This document shows positions 1 through 5,923 of a stretch of 7,485 nt of DNA, one piece after another. Numbering within the stretch: the stretch's first letter is position 1; each line of letters opens with the position of its first letter. Both the position numbers and the translations under genes were made by a program. Under the pieces are notes generated by a model. It did not search any database, had not been told where the DNA came from, and saw nothing but the letters and a program-made list of their open reading frames with translations. Location: NCBI GenBank assembly GCA_023419055.1, contig JAEZYO010000721.1, forward strand, positions 1-7,485, written 5' to 3'. Source of the stretch: Pseudomonadota bacterium. GTDB taxonomy: Bacteria > Myxococcota > Polyangia > Polyangiales > Polyangiaceae.

Positions 1-285
1 ACACAGGAGGGGTGAGCGCCTTGGCCCGTTCATGAACCCGAACATGAGCGGCCGTAAGGAATGGCGCAGCCAAAGGCCACTCGGATCGCCGACCCTATCG
101 AAGAGACACACCCCACGGCAACGACACCTTGAATCCAGCAGCCAAATAGAACCCACCGCTCGCCCCGTTCACCGACAACGTGGCGCTCGGGGAAGCGGTG
201 GCGCAGGTGAAGGGGCCGCGCGTCAAATGCCGCGCCTCGACTCACGGTCGCGCTGGTGCGGCGAGTACCGGTGCTCGCTCTCCGC
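1..285. other. Stretch beyond the oxoamine-synthase operon with no convincing gene
   Basis: No open frame here has a credible start, ribosome site and protein-like composition together. The best hint of coding is on the minus strand from 241 to 95: 48 codons with high G+C in third positions, ending in TAG at 97-95. Its product is rich in small and hydrophobic residues (it includes ASGGFYLAAGF) and could be the tail of a decayed gene. It is closed upstream by TGA at 244-242 and has no ATG or GTG start with a Shine-Dalgarno. No clear rho-independent terminator for the minus-strand operon was found. Confidence 0.4.
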
Positions 286-1563
286 TCAGGCTTCCGGCGC
301 CGCAGGGACCAGCCGCTCCGTGGACGACCGACTCGAGGCGCCCTTGGCGGCGCGCTCTTGCGCGTCGTGGAACGACTTGGTGAGGACGCGGACGAAGTCG
401 TCGATGTCCTCTCGACTGTTGTGCATCGTCACCGTGAAGCGCACCCCCGGTTGATTGACGGGCACCGCCGGGAAGACGCTCGGGCAAGCGTAGAAGCCCG
501 CTTTCCGCAGGCTTCGAACCACGTCGAAGACGATGGGAGGCGCGTCGCACGGCAGCATGAAGACGGTCGTCTCATCGTGGCTCGCGCGGGGGAGCTCGGC
601 ACGATCGAGGGCCGCCGCCATGTGTTGGATCCGGCCCTCGAGCTCTGCCTGCAGCGCTGGAAACTCAGGACTGAGGTGGAGGCGCGCCGAGGCCACGGCT
701 GCGCCGAGCATCGGCGGTTGAATCGGACCCGAGAACAGCATCGGCCCGCCGCAGCGCCGAATGCGCTGCACGAGCTTCTGATTCGGTAAGAGCAGAGCCC
801 CACCTGCCGCCGCAAAAGCCTTGTTGAGCGACAGCGCGACGACGACGCGCTCCGAATCCCCGAGCGCGCTGAGAGCCGCGCCTCTCCCTCCCTTGCCGAA
901 CCAGCTCGTCGCGTGCGCGTCGTCGATGTACAGGTGCAACGCCGGATAGCGCTCCATGAGAGCTCGCAGCTCCGCGAACGGCGCGAAGTCTCCGCGCATG
1001 GAGTAGACGCCGTCGCACAGGTAGAAGATGCGGCGGCAGGTCGGACTGAGCGCGCGCAGGCGGTCTTCCAGCAGGTCCATGCGCTGGTGGCGCAAGAGCT
1101 CGATCGGCGTGTCGCGCAGCAGCGATGTCGCCGCGTGCACGCTCGCGTGCACGAACTGATCGACGAGCACCGCGTCCCCGTCACGCATCAGCACCGGGAG
1201 CGCCGCAAAGTGAGCCAGCGTCGTCGAGGCCGCGACGAGCGCGTGCCGATCCGTCATCGCTCGAAGCGCCGCTTCGAGCTCCTGGTAGAGTGGGTTCTCG
1301 AGGTACGCGCGCGAGAATGGAAACTGGGTGCCGTAGCGCTGCGCGGCGTCGCACGCGCCGTTCTTGAGCTCGGGCCGAACCTCGAGGCCGAGGTAGCTAC
1401 AGCTACCGAAGTTCTTCAGCTCGAGACCGTCCACCTCCACGCCGCAGCCCGAGTATCGGCCGCCGCGGTTCATGATGACGCCCTGCTCCTCGGCAGCACC
1501 GACGAAGCGATCAGCCGTGTCCACCATCCGCGACGGCGAGAAGCGATAGCGACGGTCAGCCAT
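286..1563 (-). CDS. PLP-dependent alpha-oxoamine synthase-like enzyme (AONS/KBL/SPT/CqsA fold)
   Basis: A 425-residue fold-type I PLP enzyme. Characterised relatives condense an amino acid with an acyl-CoA or acyl-ACP, losing CO2, to give an alpha-amino ketone (8-amino-7-oxononanoate synthase, 2-amino-3-ketobutyrate CoA ligase, serine palmitoyltransferase, CqsA). Visible motifs are N51-FGSCSYLGL at the N-terminal substrate region, H139 in DQFVHAS (the residue that stacks on PLP), D214 and H217 in YIDDAH, K248 in LSLNKAF as the probable Schiff-base lysine, a following AAAGGALL, FSGPIQPP at 277-284, and RFTVTMHNSREDID near the end. The family's SR..SG turn reads SRAYLENPLY here, a form I associate with an uncharacterised subgroup. 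The last 25 residues are low-complexity. The ATG overlaps the end of the upstream SnoaL-like gene by 8 bases (ATGGCTGA), so translation is probably coupled. Fold and PLP binding are well supported; the substrates are not, and bioF cannot be assigned because no biotin gene is nearby. Confidence 0.93.
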   Translation of the reverse strand: MADRRYRFSPSRMVDTADRFVGAAEEQGVIMNRGGRYSGCGVEVDGLELKNFGSCSYLGLEVRPELKNGACDAAQRYGTQFPFSRAYLENPLYQELEAALRAMTDRHALVAASTTLAHFAALPVLMRDGDAVLVDQFVHASVHAATSLLRDTPIELLRHQRMDLLEDRLRALSPTCRRIFYLCDGVYSMRGDFAPFAELRALMERYPALHLYIDDAHATSWFGKGGRGAALSALGDSERVVVALSLNKAFAAAGGALLLPNQKLVQRIRRCGGPMLFSGPIQPPMLGAAVASARLHLSPEFPALQAELEGRIQHMAAALDRAELPRASHDETTVFMLPCDAPPIVFDVVRSLRKAGFYACPSVFPAVPVNQPGVRFTVTMHNSREDIDDFVRVLTKSFHDAQERAAKGASSRSSTERLVPAAPEA

Positions 1564-2053
1564 GGCGCCCTCCGACGACGAGCGCTCGGACGTCGTGATC
1601 TTTCAACGCGTCCTCGTCCCAGCACAGGCTGAGCACGCGCCACTCGCCATTTTCGCGCACGAGCTGCACTGAATTCACGCCACGCCCGAGGCACGCTCGA
1701 GCGTGGGGATGTCGCCGGGTCTCATAGGCGCTGGTGACGTGAGCGACGTTGCCGAAGCGCTCCACTCGACGCGCGACCTCATGCTCGTAGAACGCCGTGT
1801 AGGCTCCGATCCTGAGGAGCTCTCGGGCCATCGCTTGAAACGTCGGGAGGTCGAAGTAGTCCGTGCCCTCGGGTGTGACTCGGGTGACGCGAGCGTGAGG
1901 GGAGAACACCCGTGTCATGCCCTCCCAATCCGGTTCTCCGTCCTCCGGAAACGAGATGACTTCGTAGAGGCGCGACAACAGCGATTCGATGCCGTCCCCC
2001 TCCGAGGACTCCCCGACCACGAGCGATGGACTAAGTCCGGATGCCTCTGACAT
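1556..2053 (-). CDS. SnoaL/NTF2-like (nuclear transport factor 2 fold) protein
   Basis: A 165-residue cytoplasmic protein. Residues about 22-147 match the size and pattern of a single SnoaL/NTF2-like domain: an N-terminal helix (GIESLLSRLYEVI), an acidic turn (PDWEGMTRVF), then strands ending in GVNSVQLV followed by GEWRVLSLCWDED, which is typical of the family's last two strands. Members act as small cyclases, isomerases or dehydratases, or only bind ligands; the fold alone does not fix the activity. I chose ATG 2053 because residues after it fit the domain, while the 36 in-frame residues before it are Arg/Pro-rich and unlike a protein start. No strong Shine-Dalgarno precedes it. It is the first gene of the minus-strand pair, and its TGA lies inside the start of the oxoamine-synthase gene, suggesting the two act in one pathway. 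Confidence 0.85.
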   Translation of the reverse strand: MSEASGLSPSLVVGESSEGDGIESLLSRLYEVISFPEDGEPDWEGMTRVFSPHARVTRVTPEGTDYFDLPTFQAMARELLRIGAYTAFYEHEVARRVERFGNVAHVTSAYETRRHPHARACLGRGVNSVQLVRENGEWRVLSLCWDEDALKDHDVRALVVGGRHG

Positions 2054-2457
2054 GGAATTTCGGGCAGCCGAGCTGGCTGGTGGCCGCCTCACCCATCGCC
2101 TTGATATCAACCCGAGAGCGCCAACTCCATAGCAACTTTTCCAACGCACGGGACTCGGCAAAGCGGCGAAAACGACCCGGCATCAGCAGTCACCGCTCGC
2201 TCCAATCTCACTCGAGAGAAACACAGCCGCAATCAGTCACGATTCCCGTCGCGAACTCTCGATCGACGAGTGCATCGACCAATTGGGGCGCGCCGCTGCT
2301 CTGCTTCGCGCAAGGGACGTGGACGCTGTAACGCGCGCAGCGAGCTCGAAGCGGGACACGCCGGCGAGGGTCGATGTGCCGGGAGTTGCAGGGCGCCGAA
2401 CATCGGTCAGGGCTCCGCCGAGCCTTTGTGGTAGGTTGCCGCGCAGGAGAGGGCGCT
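2054..2457. promoter_or_regulatory. Divergent intergenic region between the SnoaL-like operon and the Thg1-like gene
   Basis: This 404-base gap lies between two divergently transcribed genes, so it should carry promoters for both. Base composition is lower in G+C in its left half (about 53% over 2101-2160 and about 60% over 2161-2280 by hand count) than in the coding sequence around it. I could not find a convincing -35/-10 pair in either direction; a weak TAGGTT at 2432-2437 lacks a partner. The only symmetry noted is a short imperfect inverted repeat around 2256-2272. Open frames crossing the gap are Arg/Ser/Pro-rich and look non-coding. A leader RNA or operator cannot be excluded. Confidence 0.5.
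2445..2449 (+). promoter_or_regulatory. Shine-Dalgarno that fixes the GTG start of the Thg1-like gene
   Basis: AGGAG lies 8 bases before GTG 2458. It favours this start over the in-frame ATG at 2374, which would add 28 residues with no match to the family. Confidence 0.75.
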
Positions 2458-3243
2458 GTGAACAACGACGACGTAGAGAAGCGGATGCGTGAGCTCGAAT
2501 GGTTTCACGACCTTCGCGTGCTCCCTGCAACCTGGCCCGTGATCCGTCTCGACGGACGATCGTTCACGAGGCTGTGCGATGAACGTTTCGAGCGTCCTTA
2601 CGACGTAAGATTCCTCGACATCATGGCCAAGGTCGCCCAGGCGCTGCTCGTGGAGCTCCAAGGAGTGTTCGCGTTCACGGAGAGCGACGAGATCTCGGTG
2701 CTGTTGCCCGCGCACACGGGCTTGTTCGGGCGGTCCGTAGAAAAATTGGTCTCGATTTCGGCGGGAATTGCCAGCTCTCGCTTCACGCGGGAGGTCGGCT
2801 CGGACGCTCATTTCGCGAGCCACGTCTGGGTCGGTCCGACCGTTCAGCACGTGCTCGACTACTTTCGCTGGCGTCAGTCCGACGCCGCGCGCGGCTGCCT
2901 GAATCGATGGTGCTACTGGACGTTGCGGAAGGAAGGTCGCAACATTCACGAGGCCACCGTCGCGCTCGAAGGGCGAAGCGTCGCCGAGAAGAGTGAGCTC
3001 CTCTTCGCCCATGGCATCAACTTCAACGACGTCCCGCTCTGGCAGAAGCACGGCGTCGGGGTCTATTGGGACGCGGTGACGCGCGGTGGCTCGAACCCGC
3101 CGGCGCAGGAAGACACGACCCTCCGCAGGCGGATCAGGATCGACAAGACTCTGCCGCGCGGGGACGCCTTTGCCGATCTGGTCGGCAAGCTCATCGCGAC
3201 GTCGTCACCGAGCATCCCGCCACCGCCCATTTCCGGCCGCTGA
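2458..3243 (+). CDS. Thg1-like protein (TLP), 3'-5' RNA polymerase / tRNA-His guanylyltransferase family
   Basis: A 261-residue protein of the Thg1 superfamily, which adds nucleotides to the 5' end of tRNA, in the reverse direction to ordinary polymerases. Eukaryotic Thg1 adds G-1 to tRNA-His; bacterial TLPs prefer to repair 5'-truncated tRNAs by templated addition. The three metal-binding carboxylates are visible: D32 in RLDGRSF, and D77 and E78 in TESDEIS. Other family blocks are FERPYDVRF (44-52), the SISAGIAS segment (99-106), DYFRWRQSDA (134-143), NRWCYWTLRK (149-158) in place of the eukaryotic HINNLYN, and GINFNDVPLWQKHG toward the C terminus. The usual FD.R motif before the WRQ.D block reads FASH (119-122), a departure worth modelling. 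Length suits a bacterial TLP. The start is GTG 2458, preceded by AGGAG. An 89-base gap separates it from the next gene, so co-transcription with it is possible but not shown. Confidence 0.92.
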   Translation: MNNDDVEKRMRELEWFHDLRVLPATWPVIRLDGRSFTRLCDERFERPYDVRFLDIMAKVAQALLVELQGVFAFTESDEISVLLPAHTGLFGRSVEKLVSISAGIASSRFTREVGSDAHFASHVWVGPTVQHVLDYFRWRQSDAARGCLNRWCYWTLRKEGRNIHEATVALEGRSVAEKSELLFAHGINFNDVPLWQKHGVGVYWDAVTRGGSNPPAQEDTTLRRRIRIDKTLPRGDAFADLVGKLIATSSPSIPPPPISGR

Positions 3244-3332
3244 CTCGGGCATCCCGGCGGGAAGCCTGCGCGCTCCTCGGTCCTCGAGCGACATGACGCA
3301 ACTGCTGCTCGCTGCTGACCGACCAGAGAAGG

Positions 3333-3509
3333 ATGTCATCACCGGTCCTCAGGGAGCGCCTCGAGCAAGTGGAACGCCATCTGGCCGAGCTCGAGGGGAC
3401 CGTCGTGCAACTCTCCGAGATCCTCGTCCGCCTCGCCGAGCACTTCGAGCACCTCGCCAGTATTCGGGATCTCGAGCGTCGGGTGAGCCTGCTAGAACGA
3501 GGTAGGTAA
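3333..3509 (+). CDS. Small coiled-coil protein (58 residues)
   Basis: A short gene running from ATG 3333 to TAA 3509, preceded by the purine-rich AGAGAAGG directly before the ATG. The product is almost entirely a predicted amphipathic helix: hydrophobic residues fall at V13, L17, L20, V24, L27, L31, L34, F38 and L41 with 4-3 spacing, then a one-step shift, then I44, L47, V51 and L54. Glu and Arg fill the other faces. There is no signal peptide or membrane segment, and proline occurs only at residue 4. Third codon positions are strongly G/C, as in neighbouring genes, while the competing frame gives an Arg/Pro-rich product. It ends 3 bases before the membrane-protein ATG, so the two are probably one transcript. 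Function is unknown; self-association or binding to the next protein's cytoplasmic part is a guess. Confidence 0.75.
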   Translation: MSSPVLRERLEQVERHLAELEGTVVQLSEILVRLAEHFEHLASIRDLERRVSLLERGR

Positions 3510-3512
3510 CGG

Positions 3513-4013
3513 ATGCACGACATGAACCCTTACGCGCCGCCAGGTCAGGCTAGCTCCGTTGAGGACCCCCATGGCGCGCAGCGAGCCACCAAGCCTTGGC
3601 GCATCTGGATCCTTCAGGCGCTCGTAGCCGTCCAGCTCGTGACGCTGGTCGTGGCAACGGTCTCGGTACTTCGCTCCCCCGAGGTGCAAGAGCTGCCGTT
3701 CTCCACTCTCTTCTGGGGTCTGCTCCGCCCGCTCGTCGCCGCTCCCTGCATCACGGCCCTGCTCCTCTCGCTTCAGCGGTTGGGCCCGAAGCCGAGCCTC
3801 GTCGCGCCCACGCTCGCGTCGCTATGGTGGGTCGTCTCCGTCGTCACGCTTGTTCTCCAAGGTGCCAACTCGGACGACCCAACGAGCGACGACGCTGCGT
3901 CGTCGAGCGCGCCGTGGATAGGGGTCGCCATCGCTCACCTCTTTCTCCTCTGGCTCGTGGCCTCTACCTGGCTGCACGGAAAGACGCGCGCCTATCTCGA
4001 GCAGAAGGCCTGA
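3513..4013 (+). CDS. Four-helix integral membrane protein with MNPYAPP N terminus
   Basis: A 166-residue protein with four hydrophobic segments at about 31-53, 66-88, 96-117 and 134-154. Basic residues flank the cytoplasmic ends (RATKPWR before helix 1, RLGPK between helices 2 and 3, HGKTRAYLEQK at the end), and the loop between helices 3 and 4 is acidic and Ser-rich (DDPTSDDAASSS). The positive-inside rule therefore puts both termini in the cytoplasm. The N terminus MHDMNPYAPPG carries an NPYAPP motif that I have seen at the start of many uncharacterised bacterial membrane proteins; its role is not known to me. Start choice: ATG 3513 has GAGG 10 bases upstream; ATG 3522 would begin exactly at MNPYAPP but is farther from that site. 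It follows the coiled-coil gene by 3 bases. No catalytic motif is visible. Confidence 0.85.
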   Translation: MHDMNPYAPPGQASSVEDPHGAQRATKPWRIWILQALVAVQLVTLVVATVSVLRSPEVQELPFSTLFWGLLRPLVAAPCITALLLSLQRLGPKPSLVAPTLASLWWVVSVVTLVLQGANSDDPTSDDAASSSAPWIGVAIAHLFLLWLVASTWLHGKTRAYLEQKA

Positions 4014-4273
4014 ATACCCGCCCGGAATGCGAACGGGGCTCTCCGCGTTCGTGCTCCGGAGTGACGAAGCGCCTTCGATCGGGTGGTGGTGCCGTCTCCG
4101 ATATCGTCGGCGCGGCTGCAGCCCGAGCCGCTCTCCGCCGCTGCTGCGAGATACGATGCTCCCCTTCCTCCTGTTCCCTCCCGTCCTTTCTCGCGATCGC
4201 AGGGCATTGGCTCGCAAGGAGCAAGATCGCGTGACCGATGGCAATCGAGCTTTGGCTCATCGAGCCTCGAACG
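4014..4273. other. Convergent intergenic gap after the membrane-protein gene
   Basis: These 260 bases lie between two convergent stops. A small hairpin, GGCTC-ATC-GAGCC, is at 4254-4266, but no run of T follows on either strand, so it is not a typical rho-independent terminator. A pyrimidine-rich stretch lies at about 4157-4193. Open frames here are Arg/Ser-rich and look non-coding. Confidence 0.4.
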
Positions 4274-4642
4274 TCACGCGAGCTTGGTATCCCAGCGAGA
4301 GAGGATCTCGCGCCAGTCCCGCGGCGGGTTCGTGGCTTCCAAGTACTCCGCTCTCTGCTCCGGCGTGATGGAGCGCCACCATGGATAGAACGTGAACTGC
4401 AAGTACCCTTCACCTTCGCCCATCCGCCAACCGATGGAGGAGCTATTCGGAATTTTAGGAAACCTTTGCCAGGGCGCTTCCGGCGGACCGTTCTTGCGAA
4501 TTTCCTCGCGCGCGGCTCGTAGCATCCGACTGCGCCAGATCCGGTGCCACCTGTACGAAAGCTTTTCTCGCGCCGCGGCTCCTCTTTTGGCTCGTCGCCG
4601 ATTTCGCCGACACTGGCGCCAGACGCGCTCGAGCCAATTCAT
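4274..4642 (-). CDS. Arg/Trp-rich protein of unknown function
   Basis: A 122-residue protein from ATG 4642, whose ATGA overlaps the TGA of the zinc-ribbon gene; this coupling is why I prefer it to the in-frame ATG at 4681, which would bury 43 bases in the upstream gene. The first 50 residues are very basic, with 16 arginines, and probably helical. The second half looks like a folded domain with the segment EGYLQFTFYPWWRSITPEQR and a closing DWREILSRWD. Tryptophan is unusually common, at ten positions (3, 8, 32, 36, 58, 72, 88, 89, 110, 117). There is no signal peptide or membrane helix. I do not recognise the family. The basic N-terminal half would suit nucleic-acid or membrane-surface binding, but that is inference from composition only. 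Co-translation with the zinc-ribbon protein suggests a shared process. Confidence 0.75.
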   Translation of the reverse strand: MNWLERVWRQCRRNRRRAKRGAAAREKLSYRWHRIWRSRMLRAAREEIRKNGPPEAPWQRFPKIPNSSSIGWRMGEGEGYLQFTFYPWWRSITPEQRAEYLEATNPPRDWREILSRWDTKLA

Positions 4643-5286
4643 GCACATTCGTAGCTGGCGGGCTCGGTCCGAGCACCGCACGCGACGCAGCTTGCGCCCA
4701 GCGTCAGAGCGGTGAAAAAGTCCTGTGGGCGCGACGCGAGCTCGCCCCCTTCCTCGAGCTCCTCGTCATCGAGCTGATACAGCAAGGCCACCTCGATCCC
4801 GAAGTTGCCGCCCTGGCATCCAGCACAACGATGCGCGACGCGCGGTCCTTCCGCTCCTGATTCGCCCGCCTCGATCTCCGCGTTGTAGCCGTCACGCTGC
4901 GGATCGAACACATCGGCTTCGCGCCCGCACTGCGTGCAAGCCAGACTAAGCCTGCCCTCTAGCTCTGCTTGCTCCCCGAGCAATGCTCCCGTCAGGCGGA
5001 AGCTCGCCGCCCCGCAGCCGCACTGCAGTCGAAACCGAGCCCGCTCCACGCTTTCCCACCCGGCTTCGTGCTCCAGGGTTGCGTGAAACACCGCGATGCA
5101 GCGAGCCCGCACTCGACGGGCGCGCTGAACGATCTCGCTCGGCTCCGGCGGACCGAGTCGCTTGCACCGCATGCAGACACCGCCCGTCCGAGCCGCAGTT
5201 TCCGGAAGGATGCCGGCTCCACAAGCCTTGCAAGGGACTCTCGGTGACACCGGACGCAGAGTGACATCGATTTCGAAGCGCGTCAC
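4639..5286 (-). CDS. Cysteine-rich protein with three apparent zinc ribbons
   Basis: A 215-residue soluble protein with six paired-cysteine knuckles: C19/C22 with C38/C41, C89/C91 (CGC) with C117/C120, and C154/C157 with C200/C203, plus a lone C214. This is the arrangement expected for three successive four-cysteine zinc ribbons. The second and third units resemble each other (a Cys pair, then GxxSF or GGNF, a strand ending in ALL, an acidic stretch, then the second Cys pair with CG), suggesting internal duplication. Acidic runs such as DDEELEEGGE lie between the cysteines. The start is GTG 5286: an in-frame stop lies just upstream at 5307-5305, and any later Met would cut off the first ribbon. 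No clear Shine-Dalgarno is visible. It is divergent from lspA across 76 bases and is followed by the Arg/Trp-rich gene with an ATGA overlap. Zinc binding is a confident guess; the partner (DNA, RNA or protein) is unknown. Confidence 0.85.
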   Translation of the reverse strand: MTRFEIDVTLRPVSPRVPCKACGAGILPETAARTGGVCMRCKRLGPPEPSEIVQRARRVRARCIAVFHATLEHEAGWESVERARFRLQCGCGAASFRLTGALLGEQAELEGRLSLACTQCGREADVFDPQRDGYNAEIEAGESGAEGPRVAHRCAGCQGGNFGIEVALLYQLDDEELEEGGELASRPQDFFTALTLGASCVACGARTEPASYECA

Positions 5287-5362
5287 CGCGCACCAGGAGA
5301 AGGCTCACCGGCGTGAAGTAGCTGGAATGCTGGGCCAAGCTCGAGCGTTCACCCCTTTGTCG
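5287..5362. promoter_or_regulatory. Short divergent gap between the zinc-ribbon gene and lspA
   Basis: Only 76 bases separate the two divergent starts, so the promoters must overlap or sit within coding sequence. AGGAGAAGG at 5295-5303 on the plus strand resembles a ribosome site, but the GTG it would serve, at 5313, is followed at once by AAG and a TAG stop. No clear -35/-10 pair was found. Confidence 0.35.
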
Positions 5363-5863
5363 ATGGCCAAGCTCAGCGCTCGCCTCTCCGTCCTCATTTC
5401 CTTGATCTTTCTCGTCGGGTGCGATCACGCGACGAAGGGTCTCGCCAAGGGAGAGCTCGACGGGGAAGGCGCTCGGGAGCTGATCCGCGGGGTCGTCGGC
5501 TTCCGGTACGTGGAGAACACGGACATCGCGTTCAATCTCTTGCGCTGGGTTCCGGAGACGATTCGAACGCCCGGCCTCCTCGTCTTCGGAGCCATCACGC
5601 TCATCGTCCTCGGGCTCCTGCTGCTCCGCGGACGGAGCGAGCCGCGGGTATTCAGACTCGCCCTCGTTCTGGTCACCGCTGGTGCGATAGGGAACTACCT
5701 CGACCGCTCCATCAGGGGTTACGTCGTCGACTTCGTTCACGTCCAGCACTGGCCCGTGTTCAACATCGCCGATGTCTACATCACGGTCGGCTACGCTCTC
5801 TTGGCGCTGGGCCTGTTGCTCTATCGGCGCACCGACAAGGCCTTCCAGCGGCGCTCGGGGTAG
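5363..5863 (+). CDS. lspA: Lipoprotein signal peptidase (signal peptidase II)
   Basis: A 166-residue inner-membrane aspartyl protease that cuts the signal peptide from prolipoproteins just before the lipidated cysteine. Family blocks are all present: D21-HATK in the first helix, N52 to F57 (the N..AF box), GAIGNYLDR with catalytic D114, and VVDFV followed by WPVFNIAD with catalytic D137. Hydrophobic segments lie at about 8-20, 70-88, 97-113 and 138-154. Length is close to the usual 160-170. I chose ATG 5363 because it gives a normal N terminus; ATG 5327, in frame, would add 12 residues and cannot be excluded, and neither has a good Shine-Dalgarno. The usual partner ileS is absent, so this may be one of several lspA copies, as known in myxobacteria. 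Oddly, its own first helix contains LVGC (17-20), a perfect lipobox. Confidence 0.95.
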   Translation: MAKLSARLSVLISLIFLVGCDHATKGLAKGELDGEGARELIRGVVGFRYVENTDIAFNLLRWVPETIRTPGLLVFGAITLIVLGLLLLRGRSEPRVFRLALVLVTAGAIGNYLDRSIRGYVVDFVHVQHWPVFNIADVYITVGYALLALGLLLYRRTDKAFQRRSG

Positions 5864-5923
5864 TCGAGGACAGCGCGGTAACGTGCCAGACGAGCTCGTT
5901 GAAGCAGTATCGTCGCCGTCACC

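Noticed and set aside
913..1632. A 239-codon plus-strand frame opposite the oxoamine-synthase gene
   Set aside because: The product is Arg/Val/His-rich without motifs, and the opposite strand encodes a clear PLP enzyme.
2407..3051. A 214-codon minus-strand frame opposite the Thg1-like gene
   Set aside because: The opposite strand carries all Thg1 motifs; this frame has none and no ribosome site.
3293..3505. A possible gene starting at ATG 3293 in the frame overlapping the coiled-coil gene
   Set aside because: After a few plausible residues the product becomes Arg/Pro/Ala-rich, while the 3333-3509 frame gives a regular coiled coil with better codon use.
3596..4234. A 212-codon plus-strand frame overlapping the membrane-protein gene
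   Set aside because: It is a frame-shifted reading of the membrane-protein gene, Arg/Ala/Ser-rich and without hydrophobic segments.
4254..4266. Hairpin GGCTC-ATC-GAGCC between convergent genes as a terminator
   Set aside because: The stem is only five pairs and no T run follows on either strand.
5162..5362. An N-terminal extension of lspA by up to 67 residues
   Set aside because: It would overlap the 5' end of the divergent zinc-ribbon gene and add a hydrophilic Arg-rich segment before the first helix, which LspA proteins lack.
5890..5899. Perfect 10-base palindrome ACGAGCTCGT after lspA
   Set aside because: It is a single short palindrome with no second copy seen, expected by chance at this length and composition; it is not enough to call an operator.
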